Made by a program: the position numbers and the translations under genes. Positions 5,809-6,951 of a DNA stretch of 6,951 bases are shown here, piece by piece. The notes below the pieces were generated by a model. The model was given only the letters and a program-made list of their open reading frames with translations. It did no database searches and was not told where the DNA came from. Position 1 is the stretch's first letter; each line of letters starts with the position of its first letter. This DNA comes from Thermoplasmata archaeon (GTDB taxonomy: Archaea; Thermoplasmatota; Thermoplasmata; Thermoplasmatales; Thermoplasmataceae). The stretch is taken from contig JAJYPW010000047.1 in the NCBI GenBank assembly GCA_021795055.1, positions 1 to 6,951 of the forward strand. The letters run 5' to 3'.

Positions 5809-6951
5809 TTGGGAAGAAACAACTCTGTTGTGGTTGGGCTGCAATTTGGAGACGAAGGAAAGGGAAAAATTGTTGATTATCTGTCTGGATCGTTCGATGT
5901 CGTTGCCAAGTATAACGGCGGGTCTAACGCAGGCCACACCGTCGTCACCGATGACAGGACTTTCAAGTTTCACCTGGTATCGTCTGGCAGCCTGAGTGCT
6001 AAGCACGTTGTGCTTGGAAACGGAATGGCGATCGATCCGGCAATTCTCACTGAAGAGATAAGATCCATAAGGGAATACAATCATGACGTGCAGATACATG
6101 TGAGTCGGGACGCCCATGTGGTGACACCGATGCATAAGCTGCTGGACGTAGAGGAGGAGGGTGTCCGCGGATCTCTGAAAATTGGGACCACGGCACAGGG
6201 AATAGGCCCTGCTTATGAGGATAAGTATGCCAGAACCGGAATCAGAATGGGGGAGCTTGAATCCGTTACGGACATGACAGAAAAACTGAAGGTGATACTC
6301 GCCATGAAAGGAAAGCTGCTCTCCGGCACCCCTTACGCCGAAAAGAAAAATATGGACTCCATGGTAAGCGGGCTGCATGAACTCGGGAACGGCCTGAAAC
6401 CATTTCTGTGCAATACGGCAAGAAAGCTTCATGAGTTTGATAACGAAGGGCTGGAATTGCTTTTTGAGGGATCGCACGGCACTCTTCTGGATATAGACCA
6501 CGGGATGTACCCGTACGTCACATCCTCAAACACTATTGCAGGGGCAATTTCCTCGGGGGCGGGATTCTCATTCAGGAGGATAAAGAATGTTATCGGGGTT
6601 GTGAAGGCTTACATGTCAAAGGTGGGCTCCGGAATATTTCCAACAGAAATTCTGGGCAGCGAAGCAGATCGCCTGAGAACTGAGGGAAATGAGTATGGAA
6701 CCACTACGGGAAGGCCGAGGCGGGTTGGATGGCTTGATCTCAAACTTCTGAGGTACGCGATCCGACTGAATGACGTCGATTACCTTGCCCTGACCAGGGT
6801 CGATACGCTTGGCATATTCGATACCATTCGGGTAGTGACCGGATACGGCAACCCGGATGAGGAGTTCTCTCCTTCAGACAAAAACCTTGAGTTCCAGGAA
6901 TTTCAGGGATGGGGTAAGCTGGACAATGATAGGCTGACCGATATCACCAGG
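5809..6951 (+). CDS. purA: Adenylosuccinate synthetase (3' end missing)
   Basis: Condenses IMP and aspartate with GTP hydrolysis to adenylosuccinate, the first committed step to AMP, in the cytoplasm. The frame is open for 381 codons to the window end; by comparison with the 432-residue E. coli enzyme, about 40-60 residues are missing. From TTG 5809: the GTP loop FGDEGKGK is at 13-20 with catalytic Asp15, GGSNAGHT at 37-44 with catalytic His43, GIGPAYEDKYAR at 131-142, LLDIDHGMYPYVTSSNT at 226-242, TTTGRPRRVGW at 298-308, and the guanine-binding LTRVD at 328-332. Substitutions against E. coli: Gln224 of GAQG is His223 (GSHG), Arg131 of TTGRG is Gln130, and Lys of TKLD is Arg330. TTG is chosen because it gives an N-terminus matching relatives (MGRNNSVVVG against MGNNVVVLG) and has AGGTGG at proper spacing; GTG 5800 is the only other option after the in-frame TAG at 5770. 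It is transcribed divergently from icd. Confidence 0.93.
   Translation, partial: MGRNNSVVVGLQFGDEGKGKIVDYLSGSFDVVAKYNGGSNAGHTVVTDDRTFKFHLVSSGSLSAKHVVLGNGMAIDPAILTEEIRSIREYNHDVQIHVSRDAHVVTPMHKLLDVEEEGVRGSLKIGTTAQGIGPAYEDKYARTGIRMGELESVTDMTEKLKVILAMKGKLLSGTPYAEKKNMDSMVSGLHELGNGLKPFLCNTARKLHEFDNEGLELLFEGSHGTLLDIDHGMYPYVTSSNTIAGAISSGAGFSFRRIKNVIGVVKAYMSKVGSGIFPTEILGSEADRLRTEGNEYGTTTGRPRRVGWLDLKLLRYAIRLNDVDYLALTRVDTLGIFDTIRVVTGYGNPDEEFSPSDKNLEFQEFQGWGKLDNDRLTDITR

Noticed and set aside
5759..5995. 78-codon plus-strand frame starting at a GTG inside the GGAGGTGA site
   Set aside because: It overlaps purA in another frame, resembles no protein, and its start codon lies within the ribosome site itself.
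5743..6501. 252-codon minus-strand open frame
   Set aside because: It lies antisense to strongly conserved purA coding sequence and shows no recognisable motif; a shadow frame.

Overview
The window reads as a piece of an archaeal chromosome, most likely from a Thermoplasmatales-type heterotroph. The reasons are the gene content (ferredoxin-dependent IorAB, NADP-type isocitrate dehydrogenase, an MqnD-family menaquinone protein), heavy use of AGG/AGA for Arg and ATA for Ile, Shine-Dalgarno sites of the GGAGGTGA type, and genes whose TATA-like boxes sit about 25-30 bases before the start codon with almost no leader. The genus cannot be fixed from this alone. I see no tRNA, rRNA, CRISPR array, transposon or phage gene.

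Layout. (1) Bases 2-2165, plus strand: the 3' part of iorA followed 1 base later by iorB, together an indolepyruvate (aryl-pyruvate):ferredoxin oxidoreductase. (2) Bases 2246-4399, plus strand: an MqnD-like protein directly abutted by an aldehyde-dehydrogenase-fold protein that lacks the catalytic Cys. The two reading frames are the same and are separated by a single TAG. (3) Bases 4408-5625, minus strand: isocitrate dehydrogenase (icd), convergent with the previous gene, full length but interrupted by an in-frame TAG where the family has a conserved Trp. (4) Bases 5626-5808: a divergent intergenic region with a near-palindromic TATA box and two Shine-Dalgarno-like sites. (5) Bases 5809-6951, plus strand: purA (adenylosuccinate synthetase), cut by the window end.

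The genes are mainly central metabolism: amino-acid/aryl-pyruvate oxidation feeding reduced ferredoxin (IorAB), the TCA cycle (Icd), AMP synthesis (PurA), and probably quinone synthesis (MqnD-like).

The point most worth checking is the behaviour of TAG. All four unambiguous gene ends (iorA, iorB, the ALDH-like gene, icd) use TGA. Both TAG codons met in a coding frame, one inside icd and one between the MqnD-like and ALDH-like genes, are followed by long open sequence in the same frame. The simple explanation for icd is a sequencing error or a nonsense mutation (one base from TGG). Amber read-through or reassignment is a testable alternative, weakened by the MqnD-like protein already being family length at its TAG. 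The second unusual item is the ALDH-fold pseudoenzyme itself.
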